Below are positions 25,703 to 34,634 of a stretch of 64,000 bases of DNA, one piece after another. Within the stretch, counting starts at the first letter, position 1. Every line of letters begins with the position of its first letter. The stretch spans positions 1-64,000 of the forward strand of contig DDQE01000036.1 of assembly GCA_002342545.1 (NCBI GenBank), read 5' to 3'. The position numbers and the translations under genes are program-made. Origin of the DNA: Caryophanales bacterium UBA2450 (GTDB taxonomy: Bacteria; Bacillota_I; Bacilli_A; RFN20; CAG-826). The notes beneath the pieces were generated by a model. That model was not told the DNA's origin. It saw only the letters and a list, made by a program, of their open reading frames with translations, and made no database searches.

Positions 25703-25945
25703 TTGGATTATAAATTGATAAATGTAATAATATCTAGCGAAGGAAAGAAATTTATTTCTTCTATTCTAAGAGAGCGTTACATTGGTGCAATAACGTAATA
25801 GAGAATAAATGGGCCACTCCTTGTCGTGTGGGTAATGCCACCGTAAAGTTAACGAAATAACTATTAATTAAGTGTCTCTCCCAATTTGGAGAGGAAATAG
25901 GATGGTATCGCGGACTTGTTCGTTCCTAAAAGGAACGTTTTCTTA
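25703..25945 (+). promoter_or_regulatory. T-box leader of alaS (tRNA-Ala responsive)
   Basis: Promoter TTGGAT (25703-25708) and TAATAA (25725-25730). Stem I base GCGAAGGA (25737-25744) pairs with TCCT and TCGT (25818-25827). The AGAGAG bulge and GGTG apical region are visible. The likely specifier is GCC (25813-25815), an alanine codon followed by A. The T-box sequence GATGGTATCGCGG is at 25901-25913, with TGGT to pair with the ACCA end of tRNA-Ala. The terminator stem CGTTCCT/AGGAACG is at 25921-25937, with a T tail. Uncharged tRNA-Ala would favour the antiterminator and raise alaS expression. Confidence 0.9.
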
Positions 25946-25963
25946 TATTTGGAGGAAAAAAAT

Positions 25964-28564
25964 ATGAAAAAGATGTCTTCAAGTGAAATTAGACAAATGT
26001 GGTTAGACTTCTTTAAAAGTAAAGGACACCACGTCGAACCAGGTAGTTCTTTAATTCCTAAAAATGATCCAACTTTACTTTGGATTAACGCTGGAGTTGC
26101 GGCTTTAAAGAAATATTTTGATGGTAGTGAAGTCCCACCAAGTAGAAGAATTACCAATGCTCAAAAATCAATTAGAACTAACGATATTGAAAATGTGGGT
26201 GACGCCACTCACTTAACTTTCTTTGAAATGCTTGGTAATTTCTCTATTGGAGATTACTTTAGAAAAGAAGTTATCCCTTGGGCATGGGAGCTTCTAACTA
26301 GTGAAAAATGGTTTAACTTTCCAAAAGAAAAATTATATGTTACATATCATCCAGATGATTTAGAAACTAAAAAATGTTGGTTAGATGTTGGAGTCGAAGA
26401 ATCTCATTTAATCAAAAAAGAAGATAACTTCTGGGAAATTGGAGAAGGGCCTTGTGGACCTGATACTGAAGTCCATTTTGATCGTGGAGAAAAATTTGAT
26501 CCAGAACATGTTGGAGTGAAATTACTAGAAGAAGATTTACCAAACTTTAGATATGTCGAAATTTGGAATATCGTTTTCTCTCAGTTCAATAGTGAAATTG
26601 GTAAGAAAAGAAGCGAATATAAAGAACTTCCAAGTAAAAACATCGATACTGGCGCGGGCTTAGAAAGATTTGCCTGTGTCATTCAAGAGACTGATACAGC
26701 CTATGAAACCGATTTATTCTGGCCAATTATTAAAAAGACAGAAGAAATATCAAAAAAAGAATATTCCTCAAATAAACGCGCTTTTAGAGTGATTGCTGAC
26801 CATATTAGAACCATTACCTTTGCTTTAGCAGATGGAGAAATGTTCTCTAACGAAGGTAGAGGCTACGTCTTACGTAGATTACTCCGTAGAGCGGAAAGAT
26901 ATGGACACGTATTAGGAATAGATACTCATTTCTTACATAAACTTGTTCCAGTAGTAGCGGAGATTATGAAATCCTACTACCCATATTTATTAGATAAACA
27001 AGAATTTATCTCTAAGATGGTGCAAGCTGAAGAAGAAAAATTCTTAAAGACACTTCAAAATGGTGAATCTTTACTTATGTCTTTAATTAAAGATAGTAAA
27101 TCTTTATCTGGTAAAGACATGTTTAAACTCTATGACACATTTGGTTTCCCTAAAGAACTAACTTTAGAAATCTGTGAAGAAAATGGTGTCACAGTCGATG
27201 AAAAAGAATTTGAAGAAGAAATGAATAAACAAAAAGAGCGAGCGAGAGCCGCTCGTGGTGATCAACAATCTATGAACAAACAATCTATAGATTTAATGAA
27301 TTTCAAAGAACGAAGTTCTTTCAATTATGAAAAAGCTGAATTAGAAAGCGAAGTTATTGGCTTATTTGTTAATGGAGAAAAAGTAGATTCATTATCTGGA
27401 GAAGGCGACTTAATCGTTAAAGAAACTCCATTCTACGCAGAAAGCGGAGGACAAGTTTCTGATATTGGCACTATCTCAAATAAATCTATGGAAGCAAAAG
27501 TTATTTCTGTTTCTAAAGCTCCTAATAAACAACATTTACATCATGTCACTGTTTTATTTGGAGAAATTAAAGTCGGCGATAAAGTTAATTTAAAAATTGA
27601 CTCCTATAATCGTGAATTAATTAGAAGAAATCACTCTTCAGTCCATTTACTTCAAAGTGCTTTAACTGAAGTCCTTGGTGATCACGTCGCTCAAAAAGGT
27701 AGTTATGTCTGTGCTGATTATATTCACTTTGACTTCTCGCACTTTAAAAAGATGAGTGAAGAAGAAATTGCCGAAGTGGAAAGAAAGGTTAATAGATGGA
27801 TCTCTGAAGCAATTGAAGAAGAGACTAAAGTCTTATCCATTGACGAGGCTAAAAAGATTGGGGCAAAAGCCTTGTTTGATGATAAATATGGAGACATCGT
27901 TAGAGTAGTTTGTTTTGGCGAGGTTTCTAAGGAATTCTGTGGTGGCACTCACGTTAGTAACACAAGAGATATTGGTGTCTTTGTCATTGAAAGTGAAGAA
28001 TCAGTTGCTAGTGGAGTTAGACGTATTGTTTCTAGAACCTCCATTGGCGCTTATGAATTACTTAAAAAACGTGAAAATATGCTTGTACAAGCTAGAAATA
28101 GCTTAGGTGCAGGTTCAATTAGTGAAGTGAACATTAGACTTAACGCTTTATTAGTAGAGAAATCTGAACTTAAGAAAACTGTCGAATCATTAAGCCAAAA
28201 GCTCGCGAATGCGGAAAGTGCTTCATTAGATGGAGAATTTGTCTCTTGTAACGATAAAGAAGTATTAATTAAACACATCAAAGATGCGGATAGAAACGCC
28301 TTAGTATCTTTAGTTGATAAACTTAAAGTTACTCATAAAGATTCTGTGATTATCTTTGTCGGTGGCGGTAAAGATTCTATCCCTGTAGTTTGTAGTGTAA
28401 ATGGTAACGCTCAAAAAGCTTATAGAGCAGGTGATTTAGTTAAGTCTGTTGCTACTATATTAGGAGGTTCTGGAGGAGGAAGACCAGACTTCGCTAGCGG
28501 AGCAGGTAAAGACGCTACTAAGATTTCTGAAGCTTTAGAAGCCGCTAAAGGATTAGTGAAATAA
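25964..28564 (+). CDS. alaS: Alanyl-tRNA synthetase
   Basis: 866 residues from ATG 25964 (GGAGGA at 25951-25956); an in-frame upstream start at 25916 falls in the T-box terminator. Class II catalytic core at the N-terminus (SSSEIRQMWLDFFKSKGH, GVAALKKYF, RTNDIENVG). The editing domain has the metal-binding motifs HSSVH and CGGTH. The C-terminal C-Ala domain includes GGSGGGRPDFASGAGK. All hallmark elements are present at normal length. Controlled by the T-box directly upstream. Its stop overlaps the ruvX start by one base. Confidence 0.97.
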   Translation: MKKMSSSEIRQMWLDFFKSKGHHVEPGSSLIPKNDPTLLWINAGVAALKKYFDGSEVPPSRRITNAQKSIRTNDIENVGDATHLTFFEMLGNFSIGDYFRKEVIPWAWELLTSEKWFNFPKEKLYVTYHPDDLETKKCWLDVGVEESHLIKKEDNFWEIGEGPCGPDTEVHFDRGEKFDPEHVGVKLLEEDLPNFRYVEIWNIVFSQFNSEIGKKRSEYKELPSKNIDTGAGLERFACVIQETDTAYETDLFWPIIKKTEEISKKEYSSNKRAFRVIADHIRTITFALADGEMFSNEGRGYVLRRLLRRAERYGHVLGIDTHFLHKLVPVVAEIMKSYYPYLLDKQEFISKMVQAEEEKFLKTLQNGESLLMSLIKDSKSLSGKDMFKLYDTFGFPKELTLEICEENGVTVDEKEFEEEMNKQKERARAARGDQQSMNKQSIDLMNFKERSSFNYEKAELESEVIGLFVNGEKVDSLSGEGDLIVKETPFYAESGGQVSDIGTISNKSMEAKVISVSKAPNKQHLHHVTVLFGEIKVGDKVNLKIDSYNRELIRRNHSSVHLLQSALTEVLGDHVAQKGSYVCADYIHFDFSHFKKMSEEEIAEVERKVNRWISEAIEEETKVLSIDEAKKIGAKALFDDKYGDIVRVVCFGEVSKEFCGGTHVSNTRDIGVFVIESEESVASGVRRIVSRTSIGAYELLKKRENMLVQARNSLGAGSISEVNIRLNALLVEKSELKKTVESLSQKLANAESASLDGEFVSCNDKEVLIKHIKDADRNALVSLVDKLKVTHKDSVIIFVGGGKDSIPVVCSVNGNAQKAYRAGDLVKSVATILGGSGGGRPDFASGAGKDATKISEALEAAKGLVK

Positions 28565-28986
28565 TGGAAAAATATCTTGGACTAGATTTAGGAACAACTA
28601 CCTTAGGTGTTGCTAGTAGTGATGTCTTAGGATTTGTACACGGAGTAGAGACCTTTAGATTTCCTAAAGAAGCTTATTCGCAAGCTAGAGACTATGTTCA
28701 TAAGTTAGTGGAAAAAACCGGTGTTAAAAATTTAGTAATTGGTTTACCAATTAATATGGATGGAACTCAAGGCTTTAGAGCGGATTCTTCTAAAAGATTT
28801 AAAGAAGACCTTCTAAAAGAAGATCCAACTCTAAAAATTGAACTTGTGGATGAGCGCTTAACCACAGTGTCTGCGCATAAGACACTTAACCAATTAAATG
28901 TTTCAGGACAGCAAAGAAAAGGTGCTGTTGATCGAATTGCGGCCTGTGAAATATTAGATTTCTATTTAAGAATGAAAGGAAGATGA
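28564..28986 (+). CDS. ruvX: RuvX/YqgF RNase H-fold nuclease (pre-16S rRNA processing)
   Basis: 140 residues, the usual size. RNase H-like motifs: LGLDLGTTTLGVA at the start, IGLPINMDG in the middle, LVDERLTT and a final DRIAACEIL with the last acidic residue. In bacteria YqgF is needed for 5'-end maturation of 16S rRNA and has been suggested as a Holliday-junction resolvase. The alaS-ruvX-DUF1292 order is conserved in many Firmicutes, so the three are read as one operon under the T-box. Confidence 0.93.
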   Translation: MEKYLGLDLGTTTLGVASSDVLGFVHGVETFRFPKEAYSQARDYVHKLVEKTGVKNLVIGLPINMDGTQGFRADSSKRFKEDLLKEDPTLKIELVDERLTTVSAHKTLNQLNVSGQQRKGAVDRIAACEILDFYLRMKGR

Positions 28987-28990
28987 GCAA

Positions 28991-29245
28991 ATGATTGAAG
29001 ATGAAAAACAAATAACTATCCGTGATGAAGAGGGAAATGAACATTTAATGGAAATTCTTTTCACCTATGAACACGATGAAAGAAAGAAAAAATACGTCTT
29101 CTTATATAATAAAGAAACCCCAGAAGACATAATGTGTATGGAATATAACGACAAAGGCGAATTATTTGAAATCGAATCTGATGAAGAATATGAAGAAGTT
29201 GAAGAAGTCTTCAATGCCTTTATGGATGAAAACGCGGCCGATTAA
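28991..29245 (+). CDS. DUF1292 small acidic protein (YrzB-like)
   Basis: 84 residues, strongly acidic. It matches the DUF1292 pattern: ITIRDEEGNEHLMEILFTYEHDERKKKYVFLY and an acidic tail with EEVEEVFNAFMDE. The role is unknown; in Firmicutes it sits next to ruvX and alaS, as here. It starts two bases after ruvX and overlaps the convergent chromate-transporter gene by four bases at its end. Confidence 0.9.
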   Translation: MIEDEKQITIRDEEGNEHLMEILFTYEHDERKKKYVFLYNKETPEDIMCMEYNDKGELFEIESDEEYEEVEEVFNAFMDENAAD

Positions 29246-29817
29246 ACGGTAAAGATAATTATTCCAAGTAATGCTGATAAGCCTAGAAGTTTAATAGCTC
29301 CTAGGTTTTTCTTTTTGATTTTTTTATAAATAAATAGCATCGAGGAAAGAATTACTAATAAAGTGAAACTTCTAATATCAAATTCAAATTCTCCTTTAAA
29401 GGAGGTGCCTCTAAAGAAGAGAACTTTGATAAATAAAACTAAAGCAGTGGATAAGATTAGAGCAAGAACAACTGGCCTAACTCCAGATAACGCTCCTTGA
29501 ACATATTTATTCTTCATAAACTTCTTCATAATCATCGCAATAATTAAAATGATGATAATTGAAGGAAGAATAACTCCAATAGTGGAACAAATTGCTCCAA
29601 ACACACCTCCAACGGAATTACCAACGAAAGTGGAGATGTTAATGGCAAATGGTCCAGGAGTTGCTTCACTCACTGCGATAAAGTCTGTGAGACTAGATTC
29701 ACTAATCCAGCCTTTAGAAACAACTTGTTCTTGAATCATTGGAATCATCGCGTAGCCTCCACCAAAGGTGAATAAGCCAATTAGAAAGAAGGTATAGAAA
29801 AGTTCAAAGAAAATCAT
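29242..29817 (-). CDS. Chromate transporter family protein, short type, second half
   Basis: 191 residues with about five membrane segments. The CHR signature FFLIGLFTFGGGYAMIPMIQ and the SEATPGPFAINISTFVG motif are intact. It is one of two adjacent half-length CHR genes that overlap by four bases and together form the usual two-domain transporter. Members export chromate or move other anions; in an anaerobe the natural anion is uncertain. The converging DUF1292 gene overlaps its stop. Confidence 0.9.
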   Translation of the reverse strand: MIFFELFYTFFLIGLFTFGGGYAMIPMIQEQVVSKGWISESSLTDFIAVSEATPGPFAINISTFVGNSVGGVFGAICSTIGVILPSIIIILIIAMIMKKFMKNKYVQGALSGVRPVVLALILSTALVLFIKVLFFRGTSFKGEFEFDIRSFTLLVILSSMLFIYKKIKKKNLGAIKLLGLSALLGIIIFTV

Positions 29818-30404
29818 TTACTATCCTCCTTTTTATTAGCGATTAAAGTTAAAACAATTCCGGTGATTATTCCTAATAAAATTAGGGATAAAGATAAATA
29901 TTTAAAACCAATATCGATGAAGGAGAAGATAAGCATTATGCTTAGGGCAGAAACAAATAAAATGGTGCCCACTAAGTTGACTTTAACGCCTTTTCTTAAT
30001 CTTAAAACAGCAGAGAATAATAAAATTATGACTCCAACTTTTAAGCCTTTAAACATTGCGGAGATTACTGGCCACTTCATAAAGTCTTGATAGAAGAAAG
30101 AAATAACAAAAATAATGACAAAAGAAGGAATGGTGAGACCGATAGTGGCAACTATCCCTCCAACTATCCCTGCAACTTTATAGCCAACATAAGTAGCGGT
30201 ATTAACAGCGATTGGTCCAGGAGTAGACTCGCTTATAGCGAGAATATCCATGATTTCTATTTCACTAATCCATTTCCTTTTTTTGGTGACTTCTTCTTCG
30301 ATAATTGGAATCATCGCGTAGCCTCCACCAAAGGTGAGTGCCCCAATTTTCATAAAAGTCAGAAATAGAATTAGTAGCTTAAATAGATAAGAATTCTTCT
30401 TCAT
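29814..30404 (-). CDS. Chromate transporter family protein, short type, first half
   Basis: 196 residues, homologous to its neighbour: ALTFGGGYAMIPIIEEE and SESTPGPIAVNTATYVG are the paired signatures. About five membrane segments follow. The two halves are probably coexpressed and form a heterodimer. A TATAAT (minus strand, 30419-30414) is only nine bases before the ATG, leaving a leader of about three bases and no ribosome-binding site. Confidence 0.9.
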   Translation of the reverse strand: MKKNSYLFKLLILFLTFMKIGALTFGGGYAMIPIIEEEVTKKRKWISEIEIMDILAISESTPGPIAVNTATYVGYKVAGIVGGIVATIGLTIPSFVIIFVISFFYQDFMKWPVISAMFKGLKVGVIILLFSAVLRLRKGVKVNLVGTILFVSALSIMLIFSFIDIGFKYLSLSLILLGIITGIVLTLIANKKEDSK

Positions 30405-30474
30405 AACGGACTTATTATATACGAAGTCAATAGATTAATCTATTTGAACCAAGTATATGTATTTTGAAAAAATC

Positions 30475-30508
30475 TTGGAATATGTAACTCGTTATTGCTA
30501 TAATAACG
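30475..30508 (+). promoter_or_regulatory. greA promoter with palindrome over the -10
   Basis: TTGGAA (30475-30480), an 18-base spacer, extended -10 TGCTATAAT (30496-30504). A palindrome, CGTTATT (30490-30496) and AATAACG (30502-30508), encloses the -10 and may be a regulator site. Confidence 0.65.
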
Positions 30509-30535
30509 CTTGACTGAATTTGTGAGGTATTAATA

Positions 30536-31018
30536 ATGGCAGAAAAAGTAATCTTAACAAAAGCTGGTAAAGAAGAACTTGAAAAAGAACTTCGTGAATT
30601 AATTGATAACACCAGAGAAGAAGTAAAAAGACAATTAACTGAAGCTCGTGCACAAGGCGACTTAAGTGAAAACGCTGACTACGATGCTGCAAGAAATAGA
30701 CAAGCTGAAGTCGAAGGTCGTATTAAAGAGATTGAAAACATCCTCTCCAATGCTGAAATTATCGATGATGAAGCAAAAGCTAAAAAAGGTGGCAATAAAG
30801 TTGCCCTTGGTTCAACTGTTACAGTGAAGTTCATTGAAACAGGTAAAGAAGGCAAATACATGATTGTTGGTACTGTTGAAAGCGACCCATTCAATAACAA
30901 AATTTCCAACGCTTCTCCATTAGGTGAGGCTTTAATTGGAAAAGTTGTTGGTGATGTCATTGATGTCAAAGGACCAAAAAAAGTCTACAAAGTAGAAGTC
31001 CTAAAAATAGGCGCCTAA
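30536..31018 (+). CDS. greA: Transcription elongation factor GreA
   Basis: 160 residues, standard length. The N-terminal coiled coil carries the conserved tip acidic residues (ARAQGDLSENADYDAA, about residues 36-51), and the C-terminal FKBP-like domain includes ISNASPLGEALIGKVVGD. GreA inserts into the RNA polymerase secondary channel and promotes cleavage of backtracked RNA. A GTGAGG site precedes ATG 30536. The transcript probably ends at the hairpin embedded in the comEA promoter. Confidence 0.96.
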   Translation: MAEKVILTKAGKEELEKELRELIDNTREEVKRQLTEARAQGDLSENADYDAARNRQAEVEGRIKEIENILSNAEIIDDEAKAKKGGNKVALGSTVTVKFIETGKEGKYMIVGTVESDPFNNKISNASPLGEALIGKVVGDVIDVKGPKKVYKVEVLKIGA

Positions 31019-31020
31019 AA

Positions 31021-31082
31021 AAATTTTTTTGCAAAAAAATCGCAAAACCTCCCTCTTTATATAATGAAGGAGGTTTTTAATT
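31021..31082 (+). promoter_or_regulatory. comEA-comEC promoter, copy 1 of a shared element
   Basis: A 16-bp perfect palindrome TTTTTTTGCAAAAAAA (31024-31039), an ATCGCA block, then CCCTCTTTATATAATG with -10 TATAAT at 31060-31065. There is no normal -35. The palindrome centre is about 40.5 bases before the predicted start (31072), the usual class II activator position. The element matches 44 of 50 bases at 51547-51596. AAACCTCC (31045-31052) and GGAGGTTT (31069-31076), with T-rich DNA after, can also form a terminator for greA readthrough that includes the comEA ribosome site. Confidence 0.7.
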
Positions 31083-31084
31083 TT

Positions 31085-31615
31085 ATGTTTAAAATCCTGA
31101 TTGGGGTCGTAGTTGTGACAATCGCCGTCATTGCCGCATTTGTGATGATCGACCCAAAGTCGCAAATTCAGTCTGCTGGGACAGTTACTGAGGTTGCGAA
31201 TACCTTTACCGTTGCTATTGAAGGTGAGGTTTATAAGACTGGCAATTTTACAATGAAAGATGGTAGCACTATGCTCGATTTAATTGAGACTGCTGGTGGT
31301 ACAACTGTTAATGCTGATTCTAGAGCGTATTATGATGAAGCCCTTTTAACTAAAGGCATGACTTACTATATTGCCTCTAGATATGATACTAGTGATGTTT
31401 GTAGTGCTAGTGAAGTTAGTAAAGTGAATATCAATATTGATGATGCTGAAACTTTAGCTACAGTAAGTGGTATTACTTCCACAATTGCTAATTCCATTAT
31501 TACTTATCGAGAGACTAATGGAATATTTGCTACTTTAGAAGAGCTAATGGAAGTATACGGCATTGGTAATGCTACTTATCGTAAGATCCGTAACTATGTA
31601 ATTCTTCACGCGTGA
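31085..31615 (+). CDS. comEA: ComEA DNA-uptake receptor
   Basis: 176 residues from ATG 31085; AAGGAGG at 31067-31073 fits it. A single N-terminal membrane anchor (residues about 4-24), an SLBB-like domain (about 45-105), and a C-terminal double helix-hairpin-helix (about 115-175: VNINIDDAETLATVSGI, YGIGNATYRKIRNYV). ComEA sits outside the membrane and pulls double-stranded DNA in as a ratchet. The ComEC gene overlaps by four bases (GTGA). A promoter almost identical to the one before the C39 gene at 51621 lies upstream. Confidence 0.92.
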   Translation: MFKILIGVVVVTIAVIAAFVMIDPKSQIQSAGTVTEVANTFTVAIEGEVYKTGNFTMKDGSTMLDLIETAGGTTVNADSRAYYDEALLTKGMTYYIASRYDTSDVCSASEVSKVNINIDDAETLATVSGITSTIANSIITYRETNGIFATLEELMEVYGIGNATYRKIRNYVILHA

Positions 31616-33615
31616 GTTTATTAGTTCTATTTGTTCTTCTATATCTTGGTATTAATGTTCGAGTATCAATAATTCTAGGAGTCATAGAACTAGTAATTGT
31701 TCTTGCTTTTGCCTTTTATCGCTTCGGTAAGAAAGTATTTATTGCTGGGATGATATCTTGCCTCATTGGTGTTGGTTTGTCCTTTATAAGGCCTAATTTC
31801 AATAAGAGCGAATATAGCGGAATAGTGGAAGAAGTTAAAGAAAACTATTTCATCTTTAATTCCACTTTTGAAAAACTTTATGTTTATCAAAGAGAACATT
31901 CTTTTGAAATAGGGGATATCTTATCGATAAAAGGTAGTAAAGTTCCTTTGGATTTTGAGATTTTAGAATCAAACTTCAATTTCCAAAAATACCTCAATAA
32001 TAAAGGGGTATATTCCCAGATGTATCCCACATCAATTGAGGTTAAATTTAGAAACCCAATTAGAGTCTTATCTTTTAAAAAGGAATTTCTTTCTCATTTT
32101 TCTAGTAATTCTAAAGCTTTAATTGGCTCATTTCTTTTCTCTATGGGAAGTGATGAAGATGTCTATAGTGAGATGAGATCGCTTCATTTAAATCGTCTAT
32201 TATCTAATAGCGGATTTTATTTAACGATTTTATATTCATTTTTAGCGTTTTGTGTTTCTAGATTCATTAAAAAAGACAAATATAAAGACTTAGTACTTAT
32301 AGGGCTATTCTTACCTACTTTTATCTTGTCTTATCCACGGTTTGTGGTCATTAAATTTGTCTTTTTAAAACTCTTAAGGTGGATCAATAATCATTTATTA
32401 AAAAAGAAGTTTTCTTATTTAGAATTAGTCTCCTTTTCTGGAATATTCTTTTTAATTATTAATCCGTTTTACGCTTATCAAGATGGATTCTTGTTAACTT
32501 ATCTAATCCCCATTAGCGCTTTTTTCTTTCAGAATTCCTTCAAAGGATATAAACCCTTTCAAAAGAAACTACTCATTAGTGGATTGATTCTAATAGAGTT
32601 TATTCCTTTTGCCTTAGCTTTTTACCAAGAGATCTCCATAGTTTCTATTATTTATCACATTATTTTATCTCCGTTTTTTGTTTTATATTATTTTCTTTCC
32701 TTATTATCTATTACCCATATTCCGATATATGGGATAGTTAATGGTTATGGAGATTTCTTATCTCAGGCGATATCTTTCTTTTCTAAATATAACCTCACAA
32801 TATATGGAATAGAAATGAGTAATTTAACGATTCTTTTATTTGAAGTTCTATTCTTTATTGTCGTTTATTTTTTATCTAGTCGCTTTAAGCCAATGATCTA
32901 CGCTTCTAGTGGGCTATTATTAATTCTTAATCTATTTTATTTTATTCCTCTAAATAGTTTATTTAATGACCAAGTATTTTTTATCAATGTAGGTCAAGGA
33001 GATGCGACATTAATTAGAAGAAAAGATACCGCTATTTTAATTGATACCGGTGGACATAAAAGTATTAATATGGCAAAAGAAACATTGATTCCGTTTTTTA
33101 AAAAGAATCAGATTTACGATATTGATTTATTAATTACCACTCATGATGACTTCGACCATTCTGGAGCGGTTAATTCTTTAATTGAGAATTTTACAGTGAA
33201 ACGTTACGAAAAAGATTATAAATCTTTTCCTATTAGTATAGGAGGATTTAATTTGACTAATTATAATATCTATCCTGAATTATGGAATGAAGAAAACGAT
33301 CGTTCGTTAGTGATTGGATTTAACACTAAAGAATATCATTATCTCATTATGGGTGATGCTCCTAAAAAGATTGAATCTAGGATAATGAAAGATAATGTTT
33401 CTATTCCTTGTGACATTTTAAAGGTGGGACACCATGGGTCAAACACTTCTAGCGGTGACGCTTTTATTAAATATCTTTCTCCAAAAGTTGGAGTGATATC
33501 GTGTGGAAAAAAGAATAAATACGGACATCCTCATAGTGAAGTAGTAGCGATTTTAAATAAATATAAAGTCCGAATTCGAAGAACTGATTTAGAAGGAACA
33601 ATAACTTATTACTAG
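31612..33615 (+). CDS. comEC: ComEC DNA-uptake channel
   Basis: 667 residues from GTG 31612. Order: two N-terminal membrane segments, an OB-like domain (about 65-130), a competence domain with eight or more membrane segments (about 150-445), and a C-terminal metallo-beta-lactamase domain (from VFFINVGQGDATLI). The MBL motifs TTHDDFDHSG and KVGHHGSNTSS are intact, so the nuclease-type site is probably active. ComEC carries one DNA strand across the membrane. Coupled to comEA, so expressed from the same unusual promoter. Confidence 0.93.
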   Translation: MSLLVLFVLLYLGINVRVSIILGVIELVIVLAFAFYRFGKKVFIAGMISCLIGVGLSFIRPNFNKSEYSGIVEEVKENYFIFNSTFEKLYVYQREHSFEIGDILSIKGSKVPLDFEILESNFNFQKYLNNKGVYSQMYPTSIEVKFRNPIRVLSFKKEFLSHFSSNSKALIGSFLFSMGSDEDVYSEMRSLHLNRLLSNSGFYLTILYSFLAFCVSRFIKKDKYKDLVLIGLFLPTFILSYPRFVVIKFVFLKLLRWINNHLLKKKFSYLELVSFSGIFFLIINPFYAYQDGFLLTYLIPISAFFFQNSFKGYKPFQKKLLISGLILIEFIPFALAFYQEISIVSIIYHIILSPFFVLYYFLSLLSITHIPIYGIVNGYGDFLSQAISFFSKYNLTIYGIEMSNLTILLFEVLFFIVVYFLSSRFKPMIYASSGLLLILNLFYFIPLNSLFNDQVFFINVGQGDATLIRRKDTAILIDTGGHKSINMAKETLIPFFKKNQIYDIDLLITTHDDFDHSGAVNSLIENFTVKRYEKDYKSFPISIGGFNLTNYNIYPELWNEENDRSLVIGFNTKEYHYLIMGDAPKKIESRIMKDNVSIPCDILKVGHHGSNTSSGDAFIKYLSPKVGVISCGKKNKYGHPHSEVVAILNKYKVRIRRTDLEGTITYY

Positions 33616-33632
33616 TAGAACTGAAAATAAGT

Positions 33633-33638
33633 TATAAT
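33633..33638 (+). promoter_or_regulatory. -10 box for holA, near-leaderless
   Basis: TATAAT at 33633-33638, eight bases before ATG 33647; predicted leader about two bases. No ribosome-binding site. The -35 is weak. Confidence 0.5.
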
Positions 33639-33646
33639 AGTTAGCG

Positions 33647-34627
33647 ATGATTTATTTTGTTTACGGTAATCAAGGACCAAATATTAAGTCGCAAATCCGA
33701 AAGATTGGCGAATCTTTTTTAGAGGAAGAAAAACCAGATGAACTTAATTTTATTAAGTTAGATGGCCATAATGTCTTAATCCAAGATGCAGTTGATGAAT
33801 GTAAATATGTAGCCTTAGGTTATGAAAAGAAAGTTGTTTCATTAGAAAACTGTTATTTTCTTTTAAAACCAAAGCCAAAAAACAAAATTGAATCTGATCA
33901 AAATTATGACGAGCTATTAAACTATATTGAAAACAGTTCTCAGGACTTAGAATCATGCTTGATACTTTCAGTATGTAGTTCTTCTATTGATGAAAAAAGC
34001 ACTCTATTTAAATTGTTAAAAGAAAAAGCAAAAGTTATTCAAATAGTGGATCCAGATGAAAAAGGCTGGAATGAATATGTAAGAGCTTATTTAGCTAAAA
34101 AAGGAATCGTTATCGATAGAGACGCGATTATGGAACTCGCAGAACGTACCTCTGGAGATGTTTCTTTATTTCAAAATAGTGTCCAAATCTTAACTTTATA
34201 TACCGACCACATTCGTTATAAAGATGTTATTTTGATGATTAATAAACCATTAGAAGATAACGCTTTCTTAATCTTTAATTTATTAGTGGATAATAAAAAC
34301 GCTGAAGCGATTGGTTTATTCCGTGATTTGCAAGTTAAGAATATTCAATCTCCAACTTTAATTGCTCAACTTGGTAATCAATTTCGCTTATTATCAGAGA
34401 TTAGTTACTTAAGCAAAAAGAGAATGCCTAAAGAAGAGATTGCTAATGAATTAAAAATTAAACCAGGTAGAGTCTATGTTCTTTCTAAACTCTTGCCAAT
34501 GATTTCTGATAAAGCCATCAAAAGAACTTTAGACGATTTATATCAACTAGATTTCGACATAAAAAGCGGCCTTGTCGACCGCAATTATGGTTTTGAATTG
34601 TTTTTAATAAAGTTTAAAACGCAATAA
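33647..34627 (+). CDS. holA: DNA polymerase III subunit delta
   Basis: 326 residues, the usual size. The N-terminus MIYFVYGNQ corresponds to the P-loop-like start of the delta subunit. The central ERTSGDVSLFQNSVQILTLY and later PSLIAQLGNQFRLLSEISYL-type helices match the family. Delta opens the beta sliding clamp as part of the clamp loader. comEC-holA-rpsT is a common order in Firmicutes. The gene seems to have its own -10 box. It converges on rpsT with only seven bases between the stops. Confidence 0.9.
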   Translation: MIYFVYGNQGPNIKSQIRKIGESFLEEEKPDELNFIKLDGHNVLIQDAVDECKYVALGYEKKVVSLENCYFLLKPKPKNKIESDQNYDELLNYIENSSQDLESCLILSVCSSSIDEKSTLFKLLKEKAKVIQIVDPDEKGWNEYVRAYLAKKGIVIDRDAIMELAERTSGDVSLFQNSVQILTLYTDHIRYKDVILMINKPLEDNAFLIFNLLVDNKNAEAIGLFRDLQVKNIQSPTLIAQLGNQFRLLSEISYLSKKRMPKEEIANELKIKPGRVYVLSKLLPMISDKAIKRTLDDLYQLDFDIKSGLVDRNYGFELFLIKFKTQ

Positions 34628-34634
34628 GGTTTAC

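Noticed and set aside
25916..25963. Earlier alaS start at 25916
   Set aside because: It runs through the T-box terminator hairpin; ATG 25964 has GGAGGA and the conserved SSSEIR start.
28991..30404. Chromate transporter halves as a broken, frameshifted single gene
   Set aside because: Each half has its own complete signature motifs and start, with a four-base overlap, as in the normal paired short-CHR arrangement.
31045..31082. Reading the hairpin before comEA only as a greA terminator
   Set aside because: It could terminate greA readthrough, but the same positions hold a -10 box and match the C39 promoter, so a pure terminator call would miss the more informative signal.
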